This document shows positions 1-7,430 of a DNA stretch of 24,689 bases, piece after piece (positions within the stretch are counted from its first letter, which is position 1; every line of letters starts with the position of its first letter). The position numbers were made by a program, and so were the translations under genes. The DNA is from an uncultured Muribaculaceae bacterium (lineage in GTDB: Bacteria > Bacteroidota > Bacteroidia > Bacteroidales > Muribaculaceae): the NCBI GenBank assembly GCA_910577465.1, contig CAJTMM010000033.1:1-24689 (forward strand). Reading direction: 5' to 3'. The notes under the pieces are model-generated. The model made no database searches, was not told the DNA's origin, and was given only the letters and a program-made list of their open reading frames with translations.

Positions 1-27
1 CTAATTCCTCACTCCTCATTCCTAATT
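1..27. repeat. Short degenerate tandem repeat at window start
   Basis: Near-copies of the heptamer ATTCCTC/ACTCCTC/ATTCCTA follow one another at the left edge. This looks like low-complexity intergenic sequence. I see no gene in 1-104, and the upstream gene lies outside the window. Confidence 0.35.
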
Positions 28-105
28 GAACTGGCAAGAGAACATTGACATACTTTCATCCCCCACCACCCACCGCAGCATAACCACAGCCGCAACCCCC
101 AAATT

Positions 106-135
106 TTGCAATAAACATTTTTTTACGTAGTTTTG
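106..135 (+). promoter_or_regulatory. Bacteroidetes-type promoter of mscL
   Basis: The -33 element TTG (106-108, part of TTTTG) is followed after 19 bp by TAGTTTTG (128-135), an exact fit to the TAnnTTTG -7 box used by the Bacteroidetes primary sigma factor. The mscL start lies about 60 bp downstream, giving an A-rich untranslated leader. Confidence 0.75.
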
Positions 136-198
136 TCGAACAAGACTACCAAATTCATCATTTTCAACCTGTAAACTAACCTAAAAAACATATCAACT

Positions 199-627
199 AT
201 GTCATTCATCAAAGACTTCAAGGAATTTGCAATGCGCGGCAACATCATCGACATGGCAGTCGGTGTTATCGTAGGCGGAGCCTTCGGAAAAATCGTCAGC
301 TCGCTCGTCAACGACATAATCATGCCCGTCGTATCCATAGCCACCGGCGGCGACGGACTGAAAAACATGAAATACATCATCGTCCAAGGCAAAGAAGCCA
401 CCGCCGAAGGTGTAGCCGCCGTCGAAGAAGTCGCCGTCAACTACGGAATGTTCATCCAGAACATCGTCGACTTCCTCATCATAGCCTTCAGCATATTCGT
501 CGCACTGCGCGTCATCATGAAATTCAAGAAAAAAGAAGAGGAAGCTCCGGCACCCGCACCCGAGCCAACCAAAGAGGAGCAGCTGCTCACCGAGATTCGC
601 GACATCCTCAAGAATCAAAACAAGTAA
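199..627 (+). CDS. mscL: Large-conductance mechanosensitive channel MscL
   Basis: MscL forms a homopentameric inner-membrane channel that opens under extreme membrane tension and releases solutes during hypo-osmotic shock. The 142-residue product has the family layout: a short amphipathic N-terminus (MSFIKDFKEF), TM1 with the glycine/alanine-rich pore segment (AVGVIVGGAFGKIV, about 21-34), a periplasmic loop, TM2 (about 84-108), then a basic stretch (KFKKKEEE), a Pro/Ala linker and a C-terminal helix (EEQLLTEIRDIL) that bundles in the cytoplasm. Length is typical. The start follows a strong promoter. The gene converges on the RNase H gene with only 2 bp between stop codons and no terminator hairpin between them, so antisense read-through is possible. 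Recognition is confident. Confidence 0.96.
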   Translation: MSFIKDFKEFAMRGNIIDMAVGVIVGGAFGKIVSSLVNDIIMPVVSIATGGDGLKNMKYIIVQGKEATAEGVAAVEEVAVNYGMFIQNIVDFLIIAFSIFVALRVIMKFKKKEEEAPAPAPEPTKEEQLLTEIRDILKNQNK

Positions 628-629
628 TC

Positions 630-1277
630 CTACTTCCTGCCGAAATCCGCAGGAATCTCACCCCACCTCTCCGTGTCCCACTTCAGGACACGGTTTGTGG
701 GATTGTGCGTCTGCAACCACACCTCGGCACGAGCCACCAGCTCCCTTATCTTGGCATTCTCCGGCGTAGCCGCTATCGTCGTCTTGGCTTTGCGGTTACG
801 CACCCACGCCATCGCCGTGCGGCTGTCGCTGTATATCGTCACATCCCCGCGTCCCGCCTTGTCAAGCATGGCAAGCGCATGAACCAGCGCCAGGAACTCA
901 CCCATATTGTTCGACCCCCCGGCAAGCGGCCCCACATGAAACAATCGTTGCCCTGTGGCTATATCCACACACTGGTACTCCACAGGGCCCGGATTGCGGC
1001 TACACGCCGCGTCCACAGCTATCGCGCCCGGCACTATCTCCGGATTAGCCGCATGATTCACCACCGTATTGCTACGCTGCGCCATAGCCTTGAATATACC
1101 CATGTAATCATCCGGATTTCCACGGTAAGCCGCTATCGCCTCCTCCTGCGAGTCAAAACTCTTATATCTCGCCCCCGGGCAATTGGTGATTTGCAACTTA
1201 CACTCATCCCATGAGTCAAACACACCCGTGTCATGACCCACCCACACCACATAGAATTTACGTCGGTTATGTGCCAT
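630..1277 (-). CDS. Ribonuclease H with N-terminal viroplasmin-like domain
   Basis: RNase H1-type enzyme that cleaves the RNA strand of RNA:DNA hybrids. Residues about 5-55 (KFYVVWVGHDTGVF...FDSQEEAIAAY) form the caulimovirus viroplasmin / RNase H1 hybrid-binding domain. The catalytic domain covers about 85-213, with acidic residues visible at D89 (VDAACSRNPG), E127 (NMGEFLAL), D151 (YSDSRTA) and D211 (the IPADFGRK tail). This is the compact Bacteroidetes form. It is the last gene of a leftward group, 46 nt behind the alanine dehydrogenase-like gene, and may share the aroK promoter. I use the ATG at 1277 because the viroplasmin motif begins a few residues after it. The active site looks intact, so activity is expected. 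Confidence 0.93.
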   Translation of the reverse strand: MAHNRRKFYVVWVGHDTGVFDSWDECKLQITNCPGARYKSFDSQEEAIAAYRGNPDDYMGIFKAMAQRSNTVVNHAANPEIVPGAIAVDAACSRNPGPVEYQCVDIATGQRLFHVGPLAGGSNNMGEFLALVHALAMLDKAGRGDVTIYSDSRTAMAWVRNRKAKTTIAATPENAKIRELVARAEVWLQTHNPTNRVLKWDTERWGEIPADFGRK

Positions 1278-1323
1278 AGCTTTTTACTTCCATTGAACTC
1301 CTGCGGGAACTTATTTTTCACTC

Positions 1324-2514
1324 TCAGGAAAGAGTAAGGTAAATATTTATATCCACATGCCGCATTCCCGCTATAGCGGCTATATGGCGGTTCACAGGCT
1401 TGCCTAAGAACGTGTAGGCGGCGCACTGCAATCCCGGCAACAGCTTCAGCGCATTGGTCACGCCCTCGCAGTCCACCAGTTGCCCAAGCATCGTTATGAA
1501 CGTGTTACTCAGCGCCATCGCTGCCGTACGCGGCACAGCGCTCCCCGCATTCACGTAGCAGGCACGCGACGGCTCGGTAGGCGATATATGCATAGGCGAC
1601 GCAAGCGCCAGGTCTATCGACGGCAGCGACGGGAAAGCCTTACCGCAATCATGCGTCAGGTCAAAGATTATCACACCGCGTTTCATCTGCGACACAACCT
1701 CACTACCGAAATCAGGCACCGGAGCCACCCCCGTGTACACCACCACATCAGCCGTACGCAACGCATTCTGCAACACCCGAGGATGCAATGCCGAAGTCAC
1801 CACCCACGGTCCGAGTTCTCGGGTGGCATCGCGCAGACGGTACACATCATGGTCAAACATTCGCACCATCGCGCCCGCGCCCGATGCCGAACGGGCAGCC
1901 GCACACGCCGCTATATCCGACCCTATTATCGTCACCTCACACGGCACTATCCCCGCCACGCCGCCAAGCAATATACCCTTGCCATGCGTAGCGTCGGCAA
2001 GCAGCGACGAAGCACGCGCCATCGCAGCCCTACCGTCAATCTCAGCCAATATATCCGCAAACGGTCTGTAACCGCGGTCATCCTTTATCAGGTCTATCGC
2101 CACTGCTATCACATTGCGGTCAAGCAACGCCCTCACCGACGGTGCCGACTGACGGCACAGCGAAAAAAGCGTCAGCAACAGCGCCCCGCGGCGCAACCGC
2201 CGTATATCAGCCACCTCCAGCGGCGCCAGATGCACCACTATATCGCACCCGAACGCCTCATCACGGCTGCAGACCTTCACACCCGCGCTGCGGTATTGGT
2301 TGTCCGTATAATGTATCGAATCCGCGGCATGCTCCTCCATCCTCACCGTGAACCCCTGCTCCACAAGCATCTGCGCACCCTCCGGCGTGAAGGGAAACCG
2401 ACGCTCGGCAGAATCATTGCATTTCGGAAGTCCTATGGTAAACAATCGCCTTCCCGACCTTACGGCAACAGGCTCCTCCATAGGCGTTGCGGTGTATTCT
2501 GATGAAGCATTCAT
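1324..2514 (-). CDS. Divergent alanine dehydrogenase / PNT-family protein
   Basis: The 396-residue product aligns by eye end to end with the alanine dehydrogenase / transhydrogenase alpha-subunit family: RFPFTPEGAQMLVEQG (40-54), DIVVHLAPLE (91-100), GKGILLGGVAGIVP (178-191), FDLTHDCGKAF (284-294), VPRTAAMALSN (327-337). Canonical enzymes reduce pyruvate to L-alanine with NADH. Several expected residues are missing: the lysine before the APL motif is H95, the histidine of the LHL motif appears to be S118, and the GAGxVG dinucleotide loop is GSDIAA (198-203). Ordinary alanine dehydrogenase chemistry is therefore doubtful, and it may be a repurposed paralogue. It lies 90 nt downstream of aroK and 46 nt upstream of the RNase H gene, in the same direction. 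Family placement is good; function is uncertain. Confidence 0.8.
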   Translation of the reverse strand: MNASSEYTATPMEEPVAVRSGRRLFTIGLPKCNDSAERRFPFTPEGAQMLVEQGFTVRMEEHAADSIHYTDNQYRSAGVKVCSRDEAFGCDIVVHLAPLEVADIRRLRRGALLLTLFSLCRQSAPSVRALLDRNVIAVAIDLIKDDRGYRPFADILAEIDGRAAMARASSLLADATHGKGILLGGVAGIVPCEVTIIGSDIAACAAARSASGAGAMVRMFDHDVYRLRDATRELGPWVVTSALHPRVLQNALRTADVVVYTGVAPVPDFGSEVVSQMKRGVIIFDLTHDCGKAFPSLPSIDLALASPMHISPTEPSRACYVNAGSAVPRTAAMALSNTFITMLGQLVDCEGVTNALKLLPGLQCAAYTFLGKPVNRHIAAIAGMRHVDINIYLTLS

Positions 2515-2604
2515 GGCATATCGGTTATACTGTTATTCGTTGTTCTATCGTTTATCGCTCTATAGCTCAGGTCATATCGCTTGAATTAAATAAATCGGCA
2601 TATA

Positions 2605-3165
2605 TCATTTGGCATCCGGCACGTTGCCATCCTTCATCGGCAACCCGAAACGTTTGGCAAACTCACGTACCGACCGCCGTATCATGGCAGCGTCATCAAG
2701 ATAGTCCGCGCAGAACTCACATGAAGCCTTCCCGTAATGGGGCATACGCTTCTCCAATGCCGTCATTATATAATCCAGCAACTCATCATCATTCATCGCC
2801 GCTATCAGCGGACGTCGCCTGCGTCCGAGCTTCAGACGCTCATGCAGTTTCTCCGTCGACGCACGCAGAAACACAGTGGTGCCGCTCGCGTTCATCACAT
2901 CCATATTATCGAAGAAACATGGAGTACCGCCCCCGCAGGCAACTATCACATCCTCAAACTCACACACCTCACGCACCATACGGCGCTCGATATCACGGAA
3001 CCCCTCCTCACCACGCTCCGCGAATATATCCCGGATATTGGCATGGAACCTGCGTTCTATGTACGTGTCGAGGTCTATGAACTGCAAGCCCGTGGCGTCA
3101 CCCAAGGCACGCCCTAACGTCGACTTGCCGCTGCCCATGTATCCTACTAAAAATATCGGTCGCAT
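2605..3165 (-). CDS. aroK: Shikimate kinase
   Basis: Phosphorylates shikimate at the 3-hydroxyl with ATP, the fifth step of the chorismate pathway to aromatic amino acids. From the chosen start the product is 186 residues: Walker A GYMGSGKST at 8-16, the shikimate-binding DLD motif (FIDLDTYIERR), the GEEGFRDIE segment with the substrate arginine, the CGGGTPCF glycine motif and the RRRPLI lid. I chose the ATG at 3165 rather than the in-frame ATG at 3210: the P-loop normally begins within the first ten residues, and the promoter box at 3221-3228 would leave the earlier ATG only a few bases of leader. First gene of the aroK, AlaDH-like, RNase H group. Confidence 0.93.
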   Translation of the reverse strand: MRPIFLVGYMGSGKSTLGRALGDATGLQFIDLDTYIERRFHANIRDIFAERGEEGFRDIERRMVREVCEFEDVIVACGGGTPCFFDNMDVMNASGTTVFLRASTEKLHERLKLGRRRRPLIAAMNDDELLDYIMTALEKRMPHYGKASCEFCADYLDDAAMIRRSVREFAKRFGLPMKDGNVPDAK

Positions 3166-3220
3166 ATCGTGATTGCTGTTGACAGTTACCGCACCAACCG
3201 TGTGGCGCATTGATGATATG

Positions 3221-3250
3221 CAAATTTAATAATTATCATCCACCCGCCAA
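3221..3250 (-). promoter_or_regulatory. Promoter of the aroK group
   Basis: On the minus strand TTG (3250-3248), 19 bp, then TAAATTTG (3228-3221), a full match to the Bacteroidetes -33/-7 consensus and spacing. It sits about 55 bp before the chosen aroK start and probably drives aroK, the AlaDH-like gene and the RNase H gene. Confidence 0.7.
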
Positions 3251-3309
3251 AACCTTATGCCGAATCCCTCCGTCCCAAAGACAATCGGCACAGCACCCGC
3301 CAACGCAAA

Positions 3310-3504
3310 TCAGCCTATGAGCCACACACCAAGTCCCGCAAGGCATATCCCCACCACAAACTGCACCACGCGTGCCACCATCCGGTTATGCCCGTCAGCA
3401 AGAAACGCAAATGCCCCGATATGCGACAGCAACCGAGTCATCACCCCCGTACTCATCACCAGAAACAGCCCCACGGCAAGCACCACAGTCCCTAAAGCAT
3501 TCAT
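3310..3504 (-). CDS. Small two-helix membrane protein, unknown function
   Basis: Predicted 64-residue protein with two hydrophobic segments, about 4-22 (GTVVLAVGLFLVMSTGVMT) and about 43-63 (RVVQFVVGICLAGLGVWLIG), joined by a polar loop containing HNRM. The pattern predicts an inner-membrane hairpin. I do not recognise the family. It lies between the pckA terminator and aroK in the same direction, so it is probably transcribed separately from pckA. No exact -7 box was found upstream, but a 14-bp perfect palindrome lies 27 bp before the start. The well-formed membrane helices in a gap otherwise lacking a gene support it; the weak point is its small size. Confidence 0.55.
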   Translation of the reverse strand: MNALGTVVLAVGLFLVMSTGVMTRLLSHIGAFAFLADGHNRMVARVVQFVVGICLAGLGVWLIG

Positions 3505-3530
3505 ATCGCTATAATTGTTTATTATTGAAC

Positions 3531-3544
3531 TTCTTAGCTAAGAA
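3531..3544. promoter_or_regulatory. 14-bp perfect palindrome, possible operator
   Basis: TTCTTAGCTAAGAA is perfectly self-complementary and is flanked more loosely by ATTGTTT (3514-3520) and AAACAAT (3543-3549). It lies just upstream of the small membrane protein gene and downstream of the pckA terminator. A dimeric regulator site is plausible; no bound protein can be named. Confidence 0.3.
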
Positions 3545-3598
3545 ACAATCGGCACCTATAATCAGTTCAGCACCATCCGCACAATCTGACAAACAAAG

Positions 3599-3631
3599 CG
3601 GGAGCCGCATTCCGGATGGAAGCGGCTCCCG
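3599..3631 (-). terminator. Intrinsic terminator of pckA
   Basis: A 10-bp GC-rich stem CGGGAGCCGC / GCGGCTCCCG (3599-3608, 3622-3631) is extended inward by TTCC/GGAA (3610-3613, 3618-3621). On the minus strand the stem is followed by the T-rich tract CTTTGTTTGT. It lies 36 bp past the pckA stop codon. Confidence 0.88.
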
Positions 3632-3666
3632 ACATTATGGGTAATCAATACGATTAGCTCAGGAGA

Positions 3667-5271
3667 TTAGAGCTGGGGACCGGCGGCAACGAGTGCTTTA
3701 CCGGCTTCGTTGTTTTCGTATTTCTTGAAGTTCTTGATGAAGCGTGCTGCCAAGTCATCAGCCTTAACCTTCCAGTCTTCGGCATTGGCATAAGTGTCGC
3801 GCGGATCAAGGATTTTGGGATCTACACCGGGAAGTTCGGTAGGAATCTCGAAATCGAAGATGGGGAGCTTCTTGGTAGGAGCGGTAAGGATAGAACCGTC
3901 GAGGATAGCGTCGATGATACCGCGGGTATCCTTGATGGAGATACGCTTGCCTGTGCCGTTCCAGCCGGTGTTCACCAAATAAGCCTTGGCACCGCTCTGC
4001 TGCATCTTCTTCACGAGTTCCTCAGCATACTTGGTAGGATGCAGTTCGAGGAATGCCTGACCGAAGCAAGCAGAGAATGTGGGAGTAGGTTCGGTGATAC
4101 CGCGTTCGGTACCGGCGAGCTTGGCGGTGAAGCCGCTCAGGAAGTAGTACTTGGTCTGCTCGGGAGTGAGGATAGATACGGGAGGAAGCACACCGAATGC
4201 GTCAGCGCTCAAGAAGATTACATTCTTGGCAGCGGGACCGGCAGAGATAGGCTCTACGATGCTTTCGATATGGTTGATAGGATAAGATACGCGGGTGTTT
4301 TCAGTCACGCTCTTGTCCTTGAAGTCGATTTTGCCTTCAGCGTCAACGGTAACGTTTTCCAAGAGGGCGTCACGACGGATAGCGTTGTAGATATCGGGTT
4401 CGCTCTCCTTATCGAGGTTGATAACCTTAGCGTAGCAACCACCTTCGAAGTTGAACACGCCGTTGTCATCCCAACCGTGTTCGTCGTCGCCGATGAGCAG
4501 ACGTTTCGGGTCAGTAGAGAGGGTAGTCTTACCGGTACCGGACAGGCCGAAGAAGATAGCGGTGTTTTTGCCTTCCTTGTCGGTGTTGGCAGAGCAGTGC
4601 ATCGAAGCGATACCTGCCTGGGGAAGGTAGTAGTTCATCATTGAGAACATACCCTTCTTCATTTCGCCACCGTACCAGGTGTTGATGATTACCTGCTCGC
4701 GTGAAGTGGTGTTGAACACTACAGCGGTTTCAGAGTTCAAGCCGAGTTCCTTGTAGTTTTCAACCTTAGCCTTCGATGCGTTGTACACGATGAAGTCAGG
4801 CTTGAAATCCTTCAGTTCCTCTTCAGTCGGAGCGATGAACATATTGGTCACGAAGTGAGCCTGCCATGCCACTTCCATGATGAAGCGCACTGCCATGCGG
4901 GTATCCTTGTTGGCACCGCAGAAACGGTCCACTACATAAAGCTTCTTGCCTGAAAGTTCTTTTACGGCGAGATCCTTTACAGCTTCCCAAGTCTTTTCGG
5001 TCACAGGCTTGTTGTCGTTGGGATATTCCTCGGTAGTCCACCATACTTTGTCACGGCTGTTGTCGTCAAGTACGATGAATTTATCTTTAGGTGAGCGTCC
5101 GGTGTAAACGCCGGTCATTACGTTGACTGCGCCGAGTTCGGTCACAGTACCCTTTTCAAAACCTTCGAGCGAAGGATCGGTTTCTGCTTTGAAAAGCTCA
5201 TCGTAAGAGGGATTGTAGATTACCTCTTTGACATCCTTGATGCCATACTGGGATAAATCGATTGTGCTCAT
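3667..5271 (-). CDS. pckA: Phosphoenolpyruvate carboxykinase (ATP)
   Basis: Interconverts oxaloacetate plus ATP with phosphoenolpyruvate, CO2 and ADP. In gut Bacteroidales it is thought to run largely in the carboxylating, ATP-yielding direction that feeds the fumarate/succinate/propionate branch. The 534-residue length is normal. Visible motifs: substrate-binding TGRSPKDKF (57-65), metal-binding YGGEMKKG (200-207) and MHCSAN (224-229), P-loop GLSGTGKTT (242-250) and kinase-2 motif LIGDDEHGW (259-267). The gene has its own divergent promoter and terminator, so it is monocistronic. Codon choice differs from its neighbours: fewer C-ending codons and more of a restricted set, as expected for a highly expressed gene. 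Confidence 0.98.
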   Translation of the reverse strand: MSTIDLSQYGIKDVKEVIYNPSYDELFKAETDPSLEGFEKGTVTELGAVNVMTGVYTGRSPKDKFIVLDDNSRDKVWWTTEEYPNDNKPVTEKTWEAVKDLAVKELSGKKLYVVDRFCGANKDTRMAVRFIMEVAWQAHFVTNMFIAPTEEELKDFKPDFIVYNASKAKVENYKELGLNSETAVVFNTTSREQVIINTWYGGEMKKGMFSMMNYYLPQAGIASMHCSANTDKEGKNTAIFFGLSGTGKTTLSTDPKRLLIGDDEHGWDDNGVFNFEGGCYAKVINLDKESEPDIYNAIRRDALLENVTVDAEGKIDFKDKSVTENTRVSYPINHIESIVEPISAGPAAKNVIFLSADAFGVLPPVSILTPEQTKYYFLSGFTAKLAGTERGITEPTPTFSACFGQAFLELHPTKYAEELVKKMQQSGAKAYLVNTGWNGTGKRISIKDTRGIIDAILDGSILTAPTKKLPIFDFEIPTELPGVDPKILDPRDTYANAEDWKVKADDLAARFIKNFKKYENNEAGKALVAAGPQL

Positions 5272-5353
5272 TTTCTTTTAATTATATAAGTGTTTGTAAT
5301 TATTTTTCTTACACTGGCACACGTATGCTTCCACACCGTGTATAAATCCACTG

Positions 5354-5386
5354 CAAAGGTAGTGACTTTTTCTATGAATAAAGCAA
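5354..5386 (-). promoter_or_regulatory. Promoter of pckA
   Basis: Minus strand: TTG (5386-5384), 22 bp, then TACCTTTG (5361-5354). The -7 box is an exact TAnnTTTG match; the spacing is slightly longer than the usual 19-21 bp. The implied leader is about 80 nt. Confidence 0.65.
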
Positions 5387-5572
5387 CATATTAAAGAAAT
5401 TTTTCCGTATTAATTATTTTTAAATAATCACACAGCCACACATACGCCCGGGAGTGCATGGATGGGAACAATCCTCACCGCAATTAGTTGGCTACGTTAC
5501 TTTTAATCCACATTATTTAACCGCCTTTGAGTTAAAAGCCGACCATACCGCAACATCCACCGGTTTTATGAG

Positions 5573-5580
5573 TAACTTTG
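5573..5580 (+). promoter_or_regulatory. -7 box of the lrgAB promoter
   Basis: TAACTTTG is an exact TAnnTTTG match 29 bp before the lrgA start. No clear TTG lies at the expected -33 distance, so an activator may be needed or the call may be incomplete. Confidence 0.5.
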
Positions 5581-5608
5581 CACCGCAATATAAAAAGAAT
5601 CACAGAAA

Positions 5609-5974
5609 ATGGTAATCGTACAATGCGCCGTGATATTCGCGTTTCTCGCCTTAGGAGAGATTGTGGTATGGTTCACGGGCATCCCAGTCCCCTCAAGCAT
5701 CATAGGCATGCTGCTGCTCACCGCCGCGCTGCAAGCCAAGGTCATCGACCTGCGCCACGTGGCAGGAGTCGCCGACTTCCTGGTAAAAAACCTCGGATTT
5801 TTCTTCGTACCCGCCGGAGTCGCGCTCATGGGATACTTCAACATACTCCGCGACCAGTGGCTCCCCATCATCGGTGCATCAGCCCTGAGCACCGTCGTTG
5901 TACTCTGGGTCACCGGACAACTCCATCAAATATCACGCAAATACCTCAGCCGCCATGCCGATAATAGAAAATAG
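5609..5974 (+). CDS. LrgA/CidA family holin-like membrane protein
   Basis: A 121-residue integral membrane protein with about four hydrophobic segments and the LrgA/CidA signature: GIPVPSSIIGMLLL (24-37), a loop VADFLVKNLGFFFVPAGVALMGYF (about 54-77), and a final helix before a basic tail. Family members are holin-like. In staphylococci they modulate murein hydrolase activity and autolysis; related pairs in other organisms have been linked to export of small organic acids. It is translationally coupled to lrgB, whose start lies inside this gene. Which of the proposed roles applies here cannot be told from sequence. No autolysin or two-component regulator adjoins it. Confidence 0.85.
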   Translation: MVIVQCAVIFAFLALGEIVVWFTGIPVPSSIIGMLLLTAALQAKVIDLRHVAGVADFLVKNLGFFFVPAGVALMGYFNILRDQWLPIIGASALSTVVVLWVTGQLHQISRKYLSRHADNRK

Positions 5975-6650
5975 CTACTTCATGCTCGCCCTCACATTCA
6001 TGGTATTCGTAGGGGCAAGCCGCATGGCACGACGCACCGGCTCCATGCTGCTCAATCCCATACTTGTGACAATAATCATACTCATAGCATTCCTGAAATT
6101 TGCCGGAATATCCTACGACACCTACTCACAAGGCGGCGAATACATCAACTTCTGGCTCAAACCTGCAGTCGTGGCATTGGGCGTACCGCTCTATCGCCAG
6201 ATATCCGCCATACGCAGCCAGATGCTATTCATACTACTCGCCGAACTCGCCGGTTGCATCGCCGGCATCGTATCCGTAGTGCTGATAGCACAAGCCCTCG
6301 GCGCCACACGCGAGGTAGTGCTGTCGCTCGCATCCAAATCCGTAACCACCCCCATAGCCATCGAAGTCACGCAAGCCGTAGGCGGCATACCCTCCCTCAC
6401 TGCCGCCGTCGTGGTATGCGTAGGCATATTCGGAGGCATGACCGGATTCAAAGTCATGTCCATGGGCCGAGTCAAAAGCCCCGTAGCCCAGGGGCTGTCC
6501 ATGGGCACCGCAGCACACGCCGTAGGCACATCCATGGCAATAGACACCGGCGGATACCGCTACGGAGCATGGGCATCACTCGGACTCACACTCAACGGAC
6601 TCTTCACCGCCATGCTCACACCAGCCATCCTGTCACTACTCGGTGTGTGA
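5955..6650 (+). CDS. LrgB/CidB family membrane protein
   Basis: A 231-residue polytopic membrane protein, the obligate partner of LrgA. Family landmarks are visible: WLKPAVVALGVPLYRQ, the LASKSVTTPIAIEVTQAVGG segment, GTAAHAVGTSMAI, and a C-terminal hydrophobic helix. I chose the ATG at 5955 (MPIIENSYFM). It overlaps the lrgA stop by 20 nt, a common arrangement for this pair, whereas the longer in-frame reading from 5898 would add a polar N-terminus absent from the family. The two genes form one unit. Immediately downstream is an AT-rich region with only a weak hairpin (AACTAT/ATAGTT), so termination is uncertain. Confidence 0.88.
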   Translation: MPIIENSYFMLALTFMVFVGASRMARRTGSMLLNPILVTIIILIAFLKFAGISYDTYSQGGEYINFWLKPAVVALGVPLYRQISAIRSQMLFILLAELAGCIAGIVSVVLIAQALGATREVVLSLASKSVTTPIAIEVTQAVGGIPSLTAAVVVCVGIFGGMTGFKVMSMGRVKSPVAQGLSMGTAAHAVGTSMAIDTGGYRYGAWASLGLTLNGLFTAMLTPAILSLLGV

Positions 6651-6709
6651 AAGTGTAGCCGCCCGAGATACACGTTTTTAAAAATCGTAAAAAACTATAT
6701 TTTAAATAG

Positions 6710-6739
6710 TTGATAAACAAAAAATAATTGTTACATTTG
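6710..6739 (+). promoter_or_regulatory. Promoter ahead of the structured leader and XRE gene
   Basis: TTG (6710-6712), 19 bp, TACATTTG (6732-6739): consensus boxes and optimal spacing. The next convincing coding region starts 325 bp downstream at 7065, implying an unusually long leader or a separate RNA gene. Confidence 0.65.
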
Positions 6740-6741
6740 TA

Positions 6742-7064
6742 GCGACATGAAGTAATAGGGATGATTTAGTTAAAGAAGAAGCTCTTTACCTCATACACAA
6801 TTACACATTTTTAATCCGGCGGAATAGAGATTCCTACCAATCCGGTGATAAAACATCGTAACAGCAGCAAGTATATCTTTAACACGATATTCTTTTCCCT
6901 TGTCTGGAAACCGCCTATCCAAATTGTCCGGGGAATAGCACTGTAAGTCCACACCACCGCATAGGGGCGTGAACAGGCAAAGCTTATTTTGAGGACAAAG
7001 GCGCTTGGCGGTGCCGCAGACAGCAGGATAGGCAATGTTTTGTTCCGCCCCATTTTTATTTTTT
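6742..7064 (+). ncRNA. Candidate structured leader RNA upstream of XRE regulator
   Basis: The 414 bp between lrgB and the XRE gene contain no convincing protein gene but do contain nested complementary segments. An outer stem pairs GCCTATCC (6913-6920) with GGATAGGC (7026-7033). Inside it TTGTCC (6924-6929) pairs with GGACAA (6993-6998), and beside that is a local hairpin GGCGC/GTGCC near 7000-7016 that needs a G-U pair, which favours the plus strand. Together they suggest a three-way junction. A consensus promoter precedes it and the sequence runs into a T-rich tract directly before the XRE start. It could be a cis-acting leader or a free RNA. A minus-strand reading of 80 codons covers 6811-7053; I judge it incidental but cannot exclude it. 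Confidence 0.45.
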
Positions 7065-7277
7065 ATGAGCCAGATTTTTATTGGAAAGATTATCGAAGAG
7101 GAGCTTCGTAATCAAGAGCGGTCAGTGGTTTGGCTTTCGAGAAAGCTCAATTGCAATCGAACGAACGTCTACAAAATCTTTAACCGCACCAGCATCGACA
7201 CCGAATTGCTTTTGAAGATTTCCAACATCCTCAAGCGCAACTTCTTTGAGCCATACACCTCACAGCTCGAAGACTGA
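7065..7277 (+). CDS. Small XRE-like helix-turn-helix regulator
   Basis: A 70-residue protein made almost only of a helix-turn-helix domain: IGKIIEEELRNQERSVVWLSRKLNCNRTNVYKIFNRTSID, with the recognition helix near 31-40. Single-domain proteins of this type are common in Bacteroidales and presumably bind DNA as dimers, often regulating adjacent accessory genes. I chose the ATG at 7065 (MSQIFIGK); an in-frame ATG ten codons earlier lies within the T-rich end of the leader. It stands alone after the structured leader, and its target is unknown. The long leader for so small a regulator suggests control at the RNA level or autoregulation (inference). Confidence 0.75.
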   Translation: MSQIFIGKIIEEELRNQERSVVWLSRKLNCNRTNVYKIFNRTSIDTELLLKISNILKRNFFEPYTSQLED

Positions 7278-7358
7278 TACCTCACGGCACAAACACACAC
7301 CATCTCCTCCCTCCACTGCTCGCGCACCAATCCATCACCACGGCGGACAATAAAAAAC

Positions 7359-7390
7359 TTCGCGAGTGTCACCATTTTTTGCTAAGTTTG
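7359..7390 (+). promoter_or_regulatory. Promoter of the cobalamin adenosyltransferase gene
   Basis: TAAGTTTG (7383-7390) matches the -7 consensus exactly. A near-consensus TTCG lies at 7359-7362 with 20 bp spacing. The coding start is 40 bp downstream. Confidence 0.6.
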
Positions 7391-7430
7391 CTTCCTGTTT
7401 ACAACCGCTCAAGGAGCTAACCCCATACGC

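Larger units (their letters stand above)
5272..5608. other. Divergent intergenic region pckA / lrgA
   Basis: This AT-rich spacer of about 340 bp separates the divergent pckA and lrgA genes. It holds the pckA promoter (5354-5386) and a -7 box for lrgA (5573-5580). The middle, about 5390-5520, has no convincing ORF or strong hairpin. Confidence 0.6.

Noticed and set aside
1480..2502. Plus-strand 340-codon frame opposite the AlaDH-like gene
   Set aside because: It is very rich in Arg and His, as expected of the antisense shadow of a C-ending codon pattern. The minus strand encodes a recognisable family.
6691..6709. Terminator after lrgB
   Set aside because: AACTAT/ATAGTT is a 6-bp AT-only stem without a T-tract; too weak to call.
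6811..7053. Minus-strand 80-codon frame
   Set aside because: It covers the nested stems of the candidate leader RNA, has unusual composition and no promoter box seen upstream on that strand. It is kept as an alternative explanation rather than a gene.
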